Source of the DNA: Flavobacteriia bacterium
GTDB lineage: Bacteria; Bacteroidota; Bacteroidia; Flavobacteriales_D; Crocinitomicaceae
NCBI GenBank assembly: GCA_009924735.1
Contig: RFQZ01000001.1
Coordinates: forward strand, 153,414 to 217,413
DNA length: 64,000 nucleotides
Direction: 5' to 3'
The notes beneath the pieces were generated by a model. The model saw nothing but the letters and a program-made list of their open reading frames with translations, was not told where the DNA came from and did not search any database. This document shows, one piece after another, positions 62,872 to 64,000 of the stretch. Each line of letters starts with the position of its first letter. Positions within the stretch are counted from its first letter, which is position 1. A program made the position numbers and the translations under genes.

Positions 62872-63324
62872 CTACGCTTCTTCTTGCTTCGCTTTTTTAG
62901 ATTTGCGGTACAAATAGGTTTCGTAGATGAAGCGCTTTGCAAAACGAACTTGCTTGTCGGCATTGACCAATTTCTTGTAGACATTGGCATTTACACCAAA
63001 ATATTCATAGGTGGAACCATCGGTAAATGTGATTTCCAACAGCAGTCCTTTGTGCTTGTAGTCGGCAATCCCACATTCTGTTATGGTTACCATGTATTCT
63101 TCCAAATTGGCTTCCTTGGTTTCTTGCGCAATGCTTACCAAGAAATGGTATCCATCCACCACCTGACGCCCCATCAATGTGGCCTCTTCTTTCATCGGAT
63201 CACCCTCTTGGTATTTGTCAGGATGCCATTGCTTTACAAGCTTTCGATACTTCAATTTCAGTTCAGCAAGATCGATTTCTTTTTCAATCTCAAAAAGTTT
63301 CTTGTATTCGTTGATGCGTTTCAT
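62872..63324 (-). CDS. DnaJ-KTSC fusion protein
   Basis: A 150-aa protein. Residues 1-~55 form a J-domain with HPD at 34-36 (KQWHPDKY), which stimulates Hsp70 ATPase. The second half (about residues 88-140; LLLEITFTDGSTYEYFGVNANVYKKLVNADKQVRFAKRFI) matches the KTSC domain, a small domain with a proposed RNA-binding or lysyl-tRNA-related role. Such fusions are known in Bacteroidota. Stand-alone gene. Confidence 0.8.
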   Translation of the reverse strand: MKRINEYKKLFEIEKEIDLAELKLKYRKLVKQWHPDKYQEGDPMKEEATLMGRQVVDGYHFLVSIAQETKEANLEEYMVTITECGIADYKHKGLLLEITFTDGSTYEYFGVNANVYKKLVNADKQVRFAKRFIYETYLYRKSKKAKQEEA

Positions 63325-63495
63325 TTCTCTCGTTTGTCGGACCCTTTCAACAGAAATCGGCAGGGATTTTCAATTCAAGCGCGAAGATATGCATACAATT
63401 CGAGGGGGACTATTTTTTAAGAAGGAAAGTCCTAAGTTTAAACCTTTGATAACATCAAAATTCAAATGCTCAAGAAAGGAAAGTGCTTAATTGGA

Positions 63496-64000
63496 TTAGA
63501 ATTGACTCAACTCGTTTTTCAAGCGATCCACCTCATTTTCCCAGGATTCTACCACCTTTAATTGATTCTCAATTTGCGCCTCCTTTTCTGAAAAAGTGCG
63601 CAAGAAATGGAATTCCTGAATTTTATCTAATTTGATTTGCGCTTCCTTCAAGTTGTTTACGGCAATGGCATACCTGCGATTTAACTTGTCGTATTGCTTT
63701 TGCCTTTCCTCTGCTGCAATGCGTTCTTCTTCTGCCCTTTGTTGCGCATCCTCAAGGGCCTGCTGTTGATTTCTTTGTTGTTCTATTTGTTCTTGCTGGG
63801 TTTTTAACCTTTCCTGCAATTCATTCGCTTTCGTCTTTTGATTTTCATTGAGAATGAAGGCAACCATGCCAATGACTACGACCCCAATCACTGCGTAGAT
63901 GAGGGAAGACTTTTTAAGTAACTCCGCATTTTTTTTACCCATATCCCTTGGTTTTTCTTGTGGGTCGCGATGGGGTGGTGGGGTATCGTTTTTTGGTATA
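63496..64000 (-). CDS. Coiled-coil single-pass membrane protein, possibly 5' partial
   Basis: From the ATG at 63942 the protein is 148 aa: a hydrophobic helix (LIYAVIGVVVIGMVAFIL) then a long Gln/Glu-rich coiled coil to the end. The frame stays open upstream of that ATG to the window edge, reading a proline-rich segment PKNDTPPPHRDPQEKPRD, so the true start may lie beyond 64000. No family assigned; likely an envelope-anchored coiled-coil. Confidence 0.6.
   Translation of the reverse strand, partial: IPKNDTPPPHRDPQEKPRDMGKKNAELLKKSSLIYAVIGVVVIGMVAFILNENQKTKANELQERLKTQQEQIEQQRNQQQALEDAQQRAEEERIAAEERQKQYDKLNRRYAIAVNNLKEAQIKLDKIQEFHFLRTFSEKEAQIENQLKVVESWENEVDRLKNELSQF

Overview
The window comes from a chromosome of the Bacteroidota, most likely Flavobacteriales. 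Direct signs are proteins with type IX secretion (T9SS) C-terminal sorting domains, a DUF4270 lipoprotein, TonB-dependent receptors with carboxypeptidase-regulatory-like N-termini, almost no Shine-Dalgarno sequences, and repeated matches to the Bacteroidota promoter (-33 TTTG, -7 TAnnTTTGC) just ahead of genes. Base composition is moderately AT-rich. I cannot name the genus; a Crocinitomicaceae/Fluviicola-like bacterium is a guess.

Regions 1-43.6 kb are mostly core genome: a carotenoid (lycopene) cyclase; LPS heptose and pantothenate genes (rfaE2, panD, panC); a short GT5-like protein, a DUF4270 lipoprotein and glmS; a secreted PhoD-like phosphatase; rpoN and asnS; a large T9SS surface protein; pth; tRNA-Ser(GGA); kup; an overlapping ansA-tatD-galE set; a metallophosphatase/glycosyltransferase pair; ppk, a biotinyl protein and ileS; an exported superoxide dismutase; mgtE; lysS; recX; an RNase E/G; a tiny basic ribosomal-type protein; an HU protein; mutY; pepA; pdxA; and a classical lipid operon (DUF177, rpmF, plsX, fabH, accB, accC). 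A T9SS protein with an ALK-like glycine-rich domain and a strong terminator close this part.

Region 46.4-59.8 kb is the most interesting. An apparent operon starts at a good sigma-54-type promoter (GG-N10-GC at 46402-46415). It encodes an exported alkaline-phosphatase-superfamily hydrolase, phosphonoacetaldehyde hydrolase (PhnX), a T9SS surface protein, a second phosphonatase-like hydrolase, a TIGR03364-type FAD-dependent aminophosphonate oxidase, and two tandem TonB-dependent receptors. Converging on its end is a membrane hydrolase of the ceramidase (CREST) superfamily. Next comes a sigma-54 activator with an RtcR/CARF-like sensor domain. Together these suggest a regulated system that releases an aminophosphonate outside the cell, possibly from phosphonosphingolipids, imports it, oxidises it to phosphonoacetaldehyde and cleaves the C-P bond. 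The lipid substrate and the regulatory link are inference; rpoN itself lies at 9.0-10.5 kb.

Region 59.8-64 kb is accessory: a GIY-YIG endonuclease gene bracketed by three structured repeats, several unrecognised (mostly exported) proteins, a DnaJ-KTSC fusion and a coiled-coil membrane protein that may run off the end of the window.
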